Below, piece by piece: positions 26,101 through 37,400 of a stretch of DNA of 64,000 nucleotides. The stretch is from Podarcis raffonei (taxonomy: Eukaryota; Chordata; Lepidosauria; Squamata; Lacertidae): the NCBI RefSeq assembly GCF_027172205.1, contig NC_070614.1, forward strand, positions 44,693,001 through 44,757,000. The letters run 5' to 3'. The position numbers and the translations under genes are program-made. The first letter of the stretch is position 1. Each line of letters starts with the position of its first letter. The notes under the pieces were generated by a model, which saw only the letters and a program-made list of their open reading frames with translations, had not been told where the DNA came from and searched no databases.

Positions 26101-28369
26101 CCTCCTACTTACTGATGTTAGATGAATCCCCTAAAACATTTTCTTAATATTAACCCCTTTGTGTCACTTTGGATAGGTGCCACCCCTTTCCTTATGTAAT
26201 GCCAACTGCCTTCCTGGTTATGAGAAGAAAAAGAAGGAGGGGAAGAAGTTTTGTTGTTATGATTGTGATCCATGTCCTCGTGGGATGTTCTCAAATGAGA
26301 AGGGTGAGAGATGCCATACAAGCTATTATAGTAAATTCTGAGCAAATCGGCAATGAGGGTTGCTCTGTATGGTCTCAATTAATATTGTTTATTAACAATA
26401 GTATTGGGACGCGGATGGCGCTGTGGTCTAAACCACTGAGCCTAGGGCTTGCTGATCAGCAGATGGGCAGTTCAAATCCCCACGACAGGGTGAGCTCCCC
26501 TTGTTCGCTCACAGCTTCTGCCAACCTAGCAGTTCAAAAGCACAACAAAGTGCAAGTAGATAAATAGGTACCGCTCCAGCGAGAAGATAAACGGCGTTTC
26601 CATGTGCTGCTCTTGTTTTGCCAGAAGCGGCTTGGTCATGCTGGCCACATGACCCGGAAAAACTGTCTGTGGATAAATGTCGGCTAACTCGGCCTATAGA
26701 GCGAGATGAGCACCGCAACCCAAGAGTCGTTCATGACTGGACTTAACTGTCAAGGGTTCTTTACCTTTTTATTAACAATAGTATAATTATCGCCCTTCTG
26801 TCTCTGTAATAGCTGCCACTATGAAGAAATTATCTTAACCTTCAAGAGAGTATACCATGAAGATGTGAGCTAATTTGTAATGTAAAGCTTTTCCATCGCT
26901 GTATCTACGTAACATTCTCTAATTTTTAATGCAGTTTCTCATTGACGGTGGCTCACAGCTGTGCTGCCACATTTTAATAACACATTTTAACAATATACAC
27001 CATGAGTATAGACCCACCCCTCTGTTTTACTGTAAAAAGACATAAAATTTGTACATGCATTCTGTCCTGGAAGACACTAAACTCTTACCTTTGGGGAAGG
27101 GAGGATGGAATAGAAGTGGTGGACATTTCTCTAAGAACAAGGATCTTTGGGGACAGGATTTAAATCTGATAAAAATCACCTCTCTTGCTGCCAAGATCGC
27201 AGCTGTAATATTTCTCTCATTTAATCTGTGGTTCTAAGAAAATGGAGGAGGATCTCTAAAAGCATATTTTCCCATATAGGAAATGTCAGATTTCATGGAT
27301 GACTTTATAATCAAATTATCAAGGGCACAAGCATTTGGATTAGAAGTTTTGAAACATTTCCTCGTGGAAACAATATGCTAAGGGGACTCCAGATTTTTTA
27401 AAAAACAAAACACACTCTTAAGCATATTTTGGATTATTTCCAATAGCCATACAACCTTTTTTTTCAGGGTTGGAAACCTGTGCCAGATGTCCTCCAGATC
27501 AATATCCAAATGAAGAGCAGAATGAGTGCATTCCCAAGAAACCAAACGTGCTAGGCTTTGGTGAAACTTTGGCCATGGTTTCAACTTTCTCTGTGCTTTT
27601 ATTCTCTCTGATCACAGCAATGGTACTTGGCATTTTCATTAAGCACCAGGACACTGCCATTGTCAAAGCCAATAACAGAAGCCTCACTTACATTCTCCTC
27701 ATCTCCCTCCTCTTGTGTTTCCTCTGCTCCTTGATGTTCATTGGAATGCCTAATAAGGCAACCTGCCCACTCCGACAAACGGCTTTTGGCATTGTCTTCT
27801 CTGTGGCCCTCTCTAGCATCTTGGCCAAGACTATTTCAGTGGTTTTGGCATTCATGGCTACCAAGCCAGATTCCACAATCAGGAAGTGGGTAGGCAAAAA
27901 ACTGGCTTATTCCATTGTCCTTTCCTGCTCTGTGATTCAAGTAGGAATCTGTGCCTCCTGGTTGGCAACCTCTGCCCCATTCCCAGATGTGGACATACAC
28001 TCAATGACTGAAGAAATTATATTCTTATGTAATGAAGGGTCAGTTCTCATGTTCTACTGTGTTTTAGGCTACATGGGCTTCCTGGCCATCATCAGCTTCA
28101 CTGTGGCCTTCTTAGCCAGGAAGTTGCCGGACAGCTTCAATGAAGCCAAGTTCATCACCTTCAGCATGCTGGTCTTCTGCAGTGTTTGGTTCTCATTTAT
28201 TCCCACATACTTGAGCACCAGAGGAAAATACATGGTGGCTGTGGAGATCTTCTCCATCTTGGCTTCCAGTGCTGGGCTGCTGGGTTGCATCTTTTCTCCT
28301 AAATGCTACATTATTGTGGTGAGGCCTGAGCTGAATAACAGAGAGCAGCTGATACGGAGAAAGATGTAA
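17194..28369 (+). CDS. V2R gene 2: vomeronasal type-2 receptor, complete, six exons
   Basis: Class C chemoreceptor, close duplicate of gene 1. Exons: 17194-17417, 18941-19232, 20643-21518, 23968-24195, 26177-26303, 27468-28369 (stop TAA). They join to 2649 nt, 882 aa; all introns are GT-AG and phases match gene 1. The signal peptide has two more Leu than gene 1, from a CTG-repeat change. The N-terminal Cys after HTVV is present. Exon 4 begins with His-His where the other four genes have Val-His: two substitutions right after the acceptor, which itself stays intact. The hallmark near the end of exon 3 reads ALAHTL instead of ALAHAL. In the transmembrane exon the helix 2 region ([20 protein letters not shown]) departs from gene 1 and shares sites with gene 4. 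Introns 3 and 4 are longer than in gene 1 because of extra repeats. Family identity is very secure; ligand unknown. Confidence 0.95.
18400..18610. repeat. SINE-like scrap in gene 2 intron 1
   Basis: Counterpart of the CTGGGTTCAAATC-bearing scrap of gene 1 intron 1, nearly unchanged. Probably an old tRNA-derived or CORE-SINE remnant. Confidence 0.35.
19574..19940 (-). repeat. Sauria-type SINE in gene 2 intron 2
   Basis: Same insertion as 3811-4179 in gene 1, at the same distance after exon 2. It starts with the GGTAAAGGATCCCTGA tail and ends with the CACCCACGTCCC head. It marks genes 1 and 2 as sisters, since genes 3-5 lack it. Confidence 0.9.
20643..21518 (+). CDS. Gene 2 exon 3: main ligand-binding exon
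   Basis: 876 nt, 292 codons, phase 0, flanked by TTTTTCAG and GTAATG. Compared with gene 1 the changes cluster in the first third ([35 protein letters not shown]), while the second half is nearly the same. It shares the eight-codon deficit relative to genes 3-5. Confidence 0.93.
21648..22100. repeat. Tandem duplication of an intron segment in gene 2 intron 3
   Basis: Two copies, about 21648-21876 and 21877-22100, each starting CCTTAAATTATTTTATTTCC and ending near the AAAGCTAAGCCATGGA / AGAGCTAAACCAAGGA string. Gene 1 has one copy (about 5905-6132). The copies differ at many sites, so the duplication is not very recent. Confidence 0.85.
22336..22371. repeat. (ATCT)n microsatellite in gene 2 intron 3
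   Basis: About nine clean tetranucleotide units; short counterpart of the longer array in gene 1. Confidence 0.9.
22720..23080 (+). repeat. Sauria-type SINE in gene 2 intron 3, with AT tail array
   Basis: Head GGGACGCGGGTGGCGCTGTG, box B GGTTCGAATCCC, GATAAATAGGTACCG block and TACCTTTACCTTTA tail are all present. Absent from gene 1. It is followed directly by the (AT)n array. Confidence 0.92.
23081..23125. repeat. (AT)n microsatellite
   Basis: About 22 perfect AT units directly after the SINE tail. The array probably grew from an AT-rich target, since ATATATAT also precedes the SINE. Confidence 0.95.
25015..25240. mobile_element. Tigger-like MITE in gene 2 intron 4
   Basis: Ends CAGTGGTACCTCAGGTTAAG and AACCCGAGGTACCACTG with TA on both sides. 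It lies inside a stretch of about 870 bp (24681-25555) that is present in gene 2 intron 4 and missing from gene 1. Confidence 0.82.
25299..25322. repeat. (AAAT)n microsatellite
   Basis: Six perfect AAAT units in gene 2 intron 4. Confidence 0.9.
25608..25900 (-). repeat. Decayed CR1/L2-type LINE scrap, gene 2 intron 4
   Basis: Counterpart of 8181-8540 in gene 1, again reading [17 protein letters not shown] on the minus strand. Confidence 0.45.
26405..26770 (+). repeat. Sauria-type SINE in gene 2 intron 5, with target-site duplication
   Basis: Flanked by the 14-bp direct repeat ATTAACAATAGTAT (26391-26404 and 26771-26784). Head GGGACGCGGATGGCGCTGTG and tail ending TTTACCTTTTT. The matching place in gene 1 (about 9030-9044) instead carries the MITE. 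Confidence 0.93.
27468..28369 (+). CDS. Gene 2 exon 6: seven-transmembrane domain
   Basis: 902 nt, same frame and length as gene 1. Differences from gene 1 cluster at 27688-27765 (helix 2 and the following loop, [12 protein letters not shown]), where it shares bases with gene 4 rather than with its sister. The remainder, from [11 protein letters not shown] to the stop, is almost the same as gene 1. Confidence 0.95.
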
Positions 28370-28511
28370 ATAATGGAATAGTTTGCTGTTTCTGTGTGTA
28401 GACTGTTGGTATGATAATTTAACTGTGGTTTTCCAAGAAAGGTAGTTACCTGAAAAGATCAAAATAACAGAACAGATTGTCCTATTATTTATGTTATTGG
28501 TATTCAGCATA

Positions 28512-28753
28512 CAGTAGTAACTCAGGTTAAGTACTTAATTCGTTCTGGAGGTCTGTACTTAACCTGAAACTGTTCTTAACCTGAAGCCTCACTTTAGCTA
28601 ATGGGGACTCATGCTGCTGCCGCGCCACTGGAGCACAATTTCTGTTCTCATCCTGAAGGAAAGTTCTTAACCCGAGGTAATATTTCTGGGTTTGCAGAGT
28701 CTGTAACCTGAAGCGTATGTAACCTGAAGCGTATGTAACCCGAGGTACCGCTG
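28512..28753. mobile_element. Tigger-like MITE downstream of gene 2
   Basis: Ends CAGTAGTAACTCAGGTTAAG and AACCCGAGGTACCGCTG with TA at 28510-28511 and 28754-28755. It carries a small internal duplication of the CCTGAAGCGTATGTAAC motif near its right end. Confidence 0.8.
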
Positions 28754-29514
28754 TAGTTACATATGAGGTGTAAATGAACTGTGATTACGTGTATGAAAGA
28801 AGCTATGGATAGTATTGAACTACTTGAATTTCTACACCTTTCCTCACGCTACTTCTCCCGCATTCACTTTCCCAATAGGTTCTGAAACTCCTGAGCAAAA
28901 GTGGGGGTCCTTAGGAATCTGCAGAGAGAGGAAAGGGGAAGGGGAACATTGGAAGCTGCCTTATACTGAGTGAGAGCATTGCCCATTCTATCAGGACCAT
29001 GCTCTAAATTCAGCCAAGTCTCCATCCAAATTATGCTTATTTGGAAAGATTTGGGCATCAGTCATATTGAGTTGGAGTAGCCATGGCTTTCTCAGGTTTG
29101 GGTTGTATGGCACAGAATGATGTAGGGCTGTTAGGGACTAATATCACACAAGAAGTGGAGGCTGGCACCATGCTGGAAAACCTGTTTGTAGTTTGAGACC
29201 TATCTGATCATCAACTATGTCTTCCATGGAGAAGGTCAAAGCCTGATGCCTCCTGAGTCTCCTCCATGCCTTGTACCCCACACCACGGGATTATTGCCTC
29301 TTCCAATCTGCTGGTTGATCACTACTATCTTTAATAAAAATAAGAGTTTTCTGAGCTATAGCCAGGTAGTACACTTCTTTTGAAGTGGATAAAAATCTAC
29401 AAGAGGGTCAGCTTGGGTTGCCATATTTCAAGAAGTAAAAATCTGGACACAAAGGTTGTTGAGCTTTTGAGCTGTTTTAGGAATTCACCCAAATAAGGCA
29501 AAAAGTGTTACTCA

Positions 29515-29700
29515 TCATCATCATCATCATTAAATTTTATTACGGTCGCAGACCAGCATATGATAAAAACATGCAAATAAAATTAGGCACATAGGACTTA
29601 GAGAGCAAAGAGATAAAAGCTAATAGTTAAAAGTGATTATGACTCACATAAACATAAAAGGTGTTAGCACAGGTGTTGATCAAACACACACTTCCTGATT
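29515..29700 (-). repeat. (ATC)n plus possible LINE 3' end
   Basis: ATCATCATC run followed by TTAAATTTTATTACGGTCGC; in reverse this would be a LINE 3' UTR with an ATG-repeat tail. Family not recognised. Confidence 0.3.
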
Positions 29701-30564
29701 CTGTTGGCAAAAACCTGGAAATTTTGCAGATTTCCCAAAATTCCCTCCAGGACACTAATTTCACTGGACACTTATTTCTCCGGGAAATTCCTGACTTAGG
29801 GCAACTCTAATGGCAGCTATAGTTTGGACTAATGGGAACCTGAGCAGAACTCTACTATGCTTCAGAATGGCCAAAGGTAGAGAAATAGAAATACAGGTAC
29901 AGAAATAAGAGGTATAGAAGTAGCACTGTGAGGCAGAGTAGCTTGTCTGATTTACGGAACAGATCTAGGCACTGTTCACTGGAATTGTTTTAGCCAACTG
30001 AAGAGGTTTGCCATCACATATGAAAGAAGTCCCTTAAGAAATGACTCTATGCTAATTACCAACCCAACCATAATCCTTACACACACTGTTTCTTTTAAGA
30101 AATGAATGGAAAGTGACAAAGTCCTGTGGACTTTAATTCTGTTAAATCATGCATCATTATTTGTGTGACTCATTTTGAAGCCAGAACATCTATGTATTCA
30201 TTTGTTGTCTTCATAATATGTAGATAATTATCCACCTCTTTTGCACCTCCACAAACGAATGGGAGTGGAGCATTCAAAAGTGCTCCAAATTGGAAATCAT
30301 ATGGGTCTCTCACTAGAAACTCAATGCTCAAAAACACACCTCAAACCAATCTAAAAACTCTCAGGGTGAACTGGGACATCTAAACTCATTGAATCTCACT
30401 GCTGGACTGATCTGGAGTTTGCATAGGAGTCAGGAAATCACAGTTCTTGCCTTAGCAAGTGTGCCAGACTCAAAGGGATCTATTATATGACTTATCCTTG
30501 GCAGATAAAGATCACGTCAGAGATGAAGCCTATTTCTCCAAACCACACTTTCCCTTACACCACA

Positions 30565-30660
30565 GGTAGCCAATCTGTTCTGCTCCAGTTGTTGCTGGAC
30601 TACAACTCCCATCCGTTTATAACAGACCATTATTATCAGGGAGGAAGGAAGCTGTAATGC
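30565..30660. repeat. hAT-like MITE scrap upstream of gene 3
   Basis: GTAGCCAATCTGTTCTGCTC followed by GGACTACAACTCCCATC and ACAGACCATTATTATCAGGG, in the same position as the scraps before genes 2, 4 and 5. Confidence 0.5.
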
Positions 30661-31030
30661 GGCAAAATCCAGAGGGAACAATTACCTATCATTTGTTTAC
30701 ATGGATGGGACCATCTTGTCATTCTTCTGATCTACATTGTTTACCAGAGTGAGAGAATGTGGCAGAGATGTCCTCATGCATGTCACATTGCTTCATTCTT
30801 TGTTTCTTTTTCAAAAGGGGTTAGACTGTATTCGCTTGGATCCAGACATCTGGATATGGTTAGGACTCTCTCCTACATTTCCCCAAAATATCCACTTAGT
30901 AGAGTGGATGGGAGTGTATGATCAATGTTACATAGGAGAGAGTGTGTAAACAACATATTATAGGAAGAGGATTGATTCCTGCCCATAAATGGGCTATTTT
31001 ACTTATCAATTTCTTGTCTTAGTCAAGATG

Positions 31031-31080
31031 TTGGACTAGATGACCTTGGAGGTCTCTTCCTAGTCTATGATTCTGTGATG
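31031..31080 (+). repeat. CR1 3'-end scrap upstream of gene 3
   Basis: TTGGACTAGATGACCTTGGA ... TCTATGATTCTGTGATG is the clearest CR1 terminus among the five counterparts. It ends 389 bp before the first ATG. Confidence 0.7.
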
Positions 31081-31468
31081 TGACAGATATCTTTAGTTTG
31101 GCCGTTCTCCTACTGATGATGCACCATAGTCCAAAAACATTGCACAAATGGTTATCTCCCCTGTAATTATTAAAATTATTATAATCAATCCACCTGGCAA
31201 AGCTCCACAAGGCAGAATGAGAAATAAAAAATCAAAATAGGCTCTGCTATTTCAATATTTCCCCCTCTTTCATTGTAAAGGACAGATTTCAAATCACTGT
31301 AGATTATTTAGGATTCATGGAATTTTTTGTGACAGTGTTGAAGGTAATGAGAAGGTGGATACATGTCCATTTACATACTGCATTGCCAGAGTTGGCTGTC
31401 ACCAAATCCTTCCTATTCAGGTCAGGCTGATGATAGTAACAACATTCTAGGGAGATAAAGGAGAATAT

Positions 31469-34400
31469 ATGTGTAGAAGGATATTTGTGATCAATATGTT
31501 ACTGCTTCTGCTTCCCTTGCTGCTTCCCAACATGGTGCCCCAAGTGCATACTGTTGTTTGCAGTAGAAATAATCCTGTGGCTATTCCACATGAATGGTAT
31601 GAAGAAGGTGACCTTGTCATTGGTGGAATAGCGTCTCATATCTTTTACTTATTCCCCTACCTTTCCTTCAAGAAACACCCTTCTCAGGAATTTATTGACA
31701 TCCCAGTGTAAGTAAATGGTCGTTAACATTATTTTATGTGTGCTTTTGGGGCGGCGGTGGGGTGGGTTTAGAACCTATTTTATAAAAAGCAATAGGCAAT
31801 GTGGATTCAGTAAAGTTGGAACAGGCAGCCCACTGCATACCATTTGACTTGCCTAAATTTGAGAGATTTTTCCTCTAAATTGCCTTAAAATCATTACACC
31901 AGGCTTCTGAAGATGTCAAAGAAACACCCCTCTTGGCCAGATGACAATTTTCCATTCACCACTTGGGAAAGCTCTGTCAGATGGCTACTTGTGGACACAG
32001 TCATGGCAGAAAGGTAAGCTTTCTGTGCCAACGCTACTACCACACTGCAGTGTCCTAATACAGTCTCACACATACATGATTGATGCTATGCTTTATGTGG
32101 CTGTGCTCTAACCACCAGCCCTTCTGTTTCTTCAGACACAGACCTGCACACAAGAGCTCTTGGTTCATATCTCCATTTTTTGGGTCACCTACAGGGTAGG
32201 AGTTGTTGTTACGATTCAAGGATAAAGGGACCTGAGCTTCCTTGATAAAAGATGGTGTAAAAAATATAGTAAATAAGTGGTCATGCCTATTTTGGTGCTG
32301 TTGTTTTTTATGGCAAACCACCCTCTGATCCTCGGATTAAGGACAGTATAGAAATTTTGATGATAATAATAAATAATGTTAATAAGACTTCATTCATGAC
32401 TAAACTTTCTGGCTGTGCCCTTTCATTATAGGCAGGCAGGTGAATCTTTCAGATCTAGATTTCATTCACTGTTTAATCTCCTCGTGAAACAGTAACTCAC
32501 TTCATTTTCAGGGTGATTACAAAGTTCTACCAGCATATCCTGGCCTTGGTGTTTGCTGTTGACGAGATCAATGAGAATCCCAAGATCTTGCCCAATGCCA
32601 CTCTTGGATTCCACATCTATGATAGCTATTTTGATTCAAGGATGACCTACCGAAACACTCTGGATCTGCTCTTTAAATCACAGCACTTTGTCCCCAACTA
32701 CATATGTGGCATTCAGAAAAATGTAGTAGGAGTCATTGGGGGACTTAGCTCTGACACCTCCTCATCCATGGCTAACATCTTAGGTCTTCACAAGATTCCA
32801 CAGGTAGAATTTGGGGGGCGGGAGGAGAGATTTCATGCAAAAATAAACTCTTCCCTTTTTCTTCCTCTATTAATCTGCTGATTCATGAATATGTACTGCT
32901 TAAATGAAAGGAGTAGAAGAGGCTGCAATATATGCATATATTGGGGAGGTATAACATGGGCATCCAACAATGTGTATGGGTGTCCAACAATCTTTCAATG
33001 CATGTTTATTGAACCCTCGGGGCCATTTCACCAATGTCATTGAAACTGAGAAAGGTGTCAAGCAAGGCTGCCTACTGGCCCCACACTTATTTAATTTCTA
33101 TATCATCTCCATGGTGGACCATCTCCAAAACATAAACTTCCACTCCCCAAATCTAGCTGGAAGACACATCTCTGTCCTACTCTATGCAGATGATGCAGCA
33201 ATACTTTTAAGAACACATATTGGCCTCAAAAGAGCTCTGAGAACATTAATACAGTACTGTAAGGAGGACCAGCTAGAACTTAATTATCAGAAAACTAAAA
33301 TCATGGCAGTTTCCAAAAGGCCTAGGAGCCACTCCTGGAGCATAGATGGCCACAAGATTGAGCAGGTCTGCTGCTTCAGATACCTGGGGTTAGTCTTCCA
33401 TTCTACTGTCAGTAGGAAAGCCCATGGGGAACTATGCTGCTGAAATTGCTCAGAGAAGCTTACCAGCAATTCTTAATTTTTTTTAAAACAAGAGGTTGTC
33501 CTTATATACCAGCAGCACTCAAATTATTTGAAGCCAAGCCTATAGCACAACTTCTCTATGGTGCCCACTTGGGTCTCTTTTCCAATTTTGCACCACTAGA
33601 ACTTGTGCAATCCAAATTTCTAAGGTCAGTCCTTCAAGTCCCAAAATGTGTCTCTAATGCTACTCTGAGACTAGAGACAGGCTTCACAAAAGTGGAGGCT
33701 AGAGTGTGGGTGACCAGACTCAATGATTGGCTTAAACTATCCTTATTTCCCCATGGCCTTGCCCCACCAACTATGAATGATGATTTTTCAATCCACGTGG
33801 AAACAGGCAGTGGCAACTAAAATCTCATCCCTGGGCTTCTTTCCAGGTCTTCTACTTAGCATGGGATATGTTCAGGCTAAAGCACTCATTAAACATGTGT
33901 ATTAGACACAGAGAGCCAATTGGATCTAGCCAGGACTTTTCTTGCCAAGGAATCCACCAGGTACTTTGCCTCCCCTATGGCATATCTAACTAAACTCGAA
34001 GTCCCTAAACATGGAAGGGCTTTCACCCTGGCTCGATGTCATGCTCTCCCCTCGGCCATTATTGAAGGTCAATATAGGAAGATTGACTACGTGGAGAGAC
34101 AATGCCCCTGTGACTGAGGACAAATAGAAACAGTACAGCATGTCCTTCTCCAGTGCCTATATTACAGAGACATTTGTATTAGCCTGATTTCCCCACTACT
34201 TCATAAGTACCCAGGGTGCTCAGGGAAATTCTTTACTTCCTTGCTGCTCTCAGATACCAATCCTGCTACAACATACAGTGTTGCCGACTCCTGCTATAAG
34301 GGTTATAGAACAAAAGAGCAGGATAGGTGGTTTCTGTTGCTCCAGCTCCACATTGGAGTTTTGTTAAATCATCCACTTAGTGCAGAAAGCAGTAACAACC

Positions 34401-37400
34401 AGCAATAATAAATGCACCAAATACTTGGAGACAATCAATGTGTACAATTGGGATGACTCAATAATATTAAGAATGAATAGCTACAAAAGTTATTAAGCAC
34501 AATTATTTGTGTGCATTTTTCTATGTAAGGAAATGGCATTCCTAAAATGAGTAAATTTGGTAAAATAAGATTTATATTCAGATAAATGGGTGCATTGTAA
34601 TTTCTTGTTTCCACTTGAACAGTTTGGCTTTTTCTTTTTTTCAGATTTCATATGGTTCATTTCAAAGAGCCGTGGATAATCAAATCAAATTCTCTTCCTT
34701 TTACCGCATGGTCCCCAATGAAGGACTTCAGTATCAGGGAATTATCCAGTTACTTTTGTATTTCAGATGGAAATGGGTTGGGCTCATCACTACAGATAAT
34801 GAAGCTGGAGAACGTTTCCTACAGACTATTGAGCCAATGCTTTTCAAGAATCAGATCTGTTCTGCATTCACAGAAACGATTGAGTACCATCTGCATTTCA
34901 AACATAACATGCTTAATATGGTAGACGATTTGGTGCATTTCTCAAAGCTATTCACACGAGTTTTCATAATGAGCAAAGCCAATGTTGTTGTTATATATGG
35001 AGAAAGTCTAACTATTGCATGGCTGTTAAGGACTGAAAAGACAATGAAGATAATTCTGCAAATAAATCATCAATATATTAAGTTACCTGAAGGAAAAGTG
35101 TGGATTACAACAGCTCAATTTGATTTCATATTAGATAAGTTTCAAAAAGATTTTGACTTTAACTTACAAATGTTCCATGGTGCTATCTCCTTTGCTATCC
35201 ACTCCAAGGAGACTCACAGCTTCCAAGGTTTTCTTCAACAAGTAAACCCTTATTGGGAACATAGAAATGGTTTTATCAAAGATTTATGGGAACAAGCATT
35301 TGGTTGTTCAGTTTCAAACGCCTCTGTGTCAAAATACATTGATGGCACATGTACCGGAGGGGAGAAGCTGGAGAGCCTTCCTGCACCATATTTTGAAATG
35401 AGCATGACCGGCCACAGCTACAGTATCTATAATGCTGTCTATGCTTTGGCACATGCCTTGCAGATCATGTATTCAGCTAGAACCATCCACAAAAGAACAG
35501 ACGGTGGAGACAGACTCTCTCATCAAAATTTGGAACCTTGGCAGGTAGAGTTTCCTGCTAGAAAGTGTTGTTTATGAAGTGTTCAGTGTTGTGCACTGCC
35601 TTGATTGTTTTATGTGTGTTGGCAATGCATTATAAGTAAAGAAATAAAAGAATAGACCTCGATAAAAATAATCCTTAATTAATGTTGTGGTATCCAAGTT
35701 GGGTATTAGAAAATGAATAAAAATAATTTAAATGACATGTGCTTTCATAAGCAAGAAACTAACAGCAACTCCTGTTGGGTTTATTGGGTTATTGCTTTTG
35801 GTTTGATTTTATATTATAGTAATAATACTTGGGATGCGGGTGGCGCTGTGGGTAAAGCCTCAGCGCCTAGGGCTTGCCAATCGAAAGGTCGGTGGTTCGA
35901 ATCCCCGCAGCGGGGTGCGCTCCCATTGCTCGGTCCCAGCGCCTGCCAACCTAGCAGTTCAAAAGCACCCCCGAGTGCAAGTAGATAAATAGGGACCACT
36001 TACTAGTGGGAAGGTAAACGGCGTTTCCGTGTGCGGCTCTGGCTCGCCAGAGCAGTGATGTCACGCTGGCCACGTGACCCGGAAGTGTTTCCGGACAGCG
36101 CTGGCCCCTGGCCTCTAGAGTGAGATGGGCGCACAACCCTAGAGTCTGTCAAGACTGGCCCGTACGGGCAGGGGTACCTTTACCTTTTTAATAATACTTG
36201 AAACACTAATATCTCTCAAGTAACAGCTACTATTTGAACTGTTAGAACCAAGGGTCATCCTAAATATCAAGCGGCAATTAAATTGACAATTGTTATATGC
36301 TAGGGGCGGTGGGCAGTAACATAAATCTGAACCATGTTTTGGTTGGGGATACGGATTTTGTTAAGAAACTTGTGGCTTAAGTGTGCCGTAATTGTATTAT
36401 GTGCTTTTGGTTTGATTTTATATGTTGTGGTCTTGTTGTGAACCGCCCTTAGATTCCGGGTATAGGGCAGTGTATAAGATGAAATAATGATAATAGTAAT
36501 ACTTAAGAACTGAAGTTTGCTATATTTCAAACAGTGAAGATCCAGACAGAAAAGCTTTACCAAGAGTTATTGAGCTTTTTTGCCAATTTCGCACAAAAAG
36601 AAAATATTACAGCAATACCAATGTGGGTTGCCATACGTATGGATTTCCCTGGACATTTTTAGAGATTACGGAAATTCTGGACACCCAACCTTTAGGGACA
36701 CAGTTACTCCCTTCTGGACTGGGGAGTCCCACACAGAACTGTCCTCCTCCTGCCTTTATAGACCTTGTGGTTCTCTTTTCATCTAGGTCCACTCATTTCT
36801 GAAGAGGATCTCATTCAACAACAGCGGTGGTGATGAAATCACATTAAATGAATATGGAGAGTTAGCAGCTGGCTTTGATATTACAAATTTAGTCACTTTC
36901 CGAAACAGGTCATATGTCAGGGTCAAAGTGGGGAGCCTGGATCCTCACACCCCTCCGGGCAAAGAGCTCACCATTAATGAAGACAGAATCAAATGGCACA
37001 GTGGCTTCACTCAGGTGAGAAAAGAACTGCACTGGCTCTCAAATGGCAACATTCATAGTTATCCAATAAGATGGGGTGTGAGTGGGGGAAGAAAGCAGTT
37101 CTGCACTGAATACATAATTAAATTTGTAATTCACTGGAAGGGAAAAGAAAGTTTTCTTCCAAAGGACGTTTCACCTGTGTAAATATGAATTTCACATTAT
37201 TTACTGATACATCACCTTATGTTAGATTTATTTGCCCCAAACATTTTCTTAATATTAACCGTTTCTTATATCTTTGAATAGGAGCCGCCACTTTCATTAT
37301 GTAATGCCAACTGCCGTCCTGGTTATGGGAAGAGAAAGAAGGAGGGGGAGAAGTTTTGCTGTTATGATTGTGATCCGTGTCCACATGAGATGTTCTCAAA

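Larger units (their letters stand above)
28370..31030. other. Spacer between genes 2 and 3
   Basis: No gene supported. It holds the MITE at 28512-28753 and an ATC-repeat with following A/T-rich stretch (about 29515-29700) that looks like the 3' end of a minus-strand non-LTR element. It then holds blocks shared with the gene 1-2 spacer (30050-30480) and with the spacers before genes 4 and 5 (30330-31000). Confidence 0.65.
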
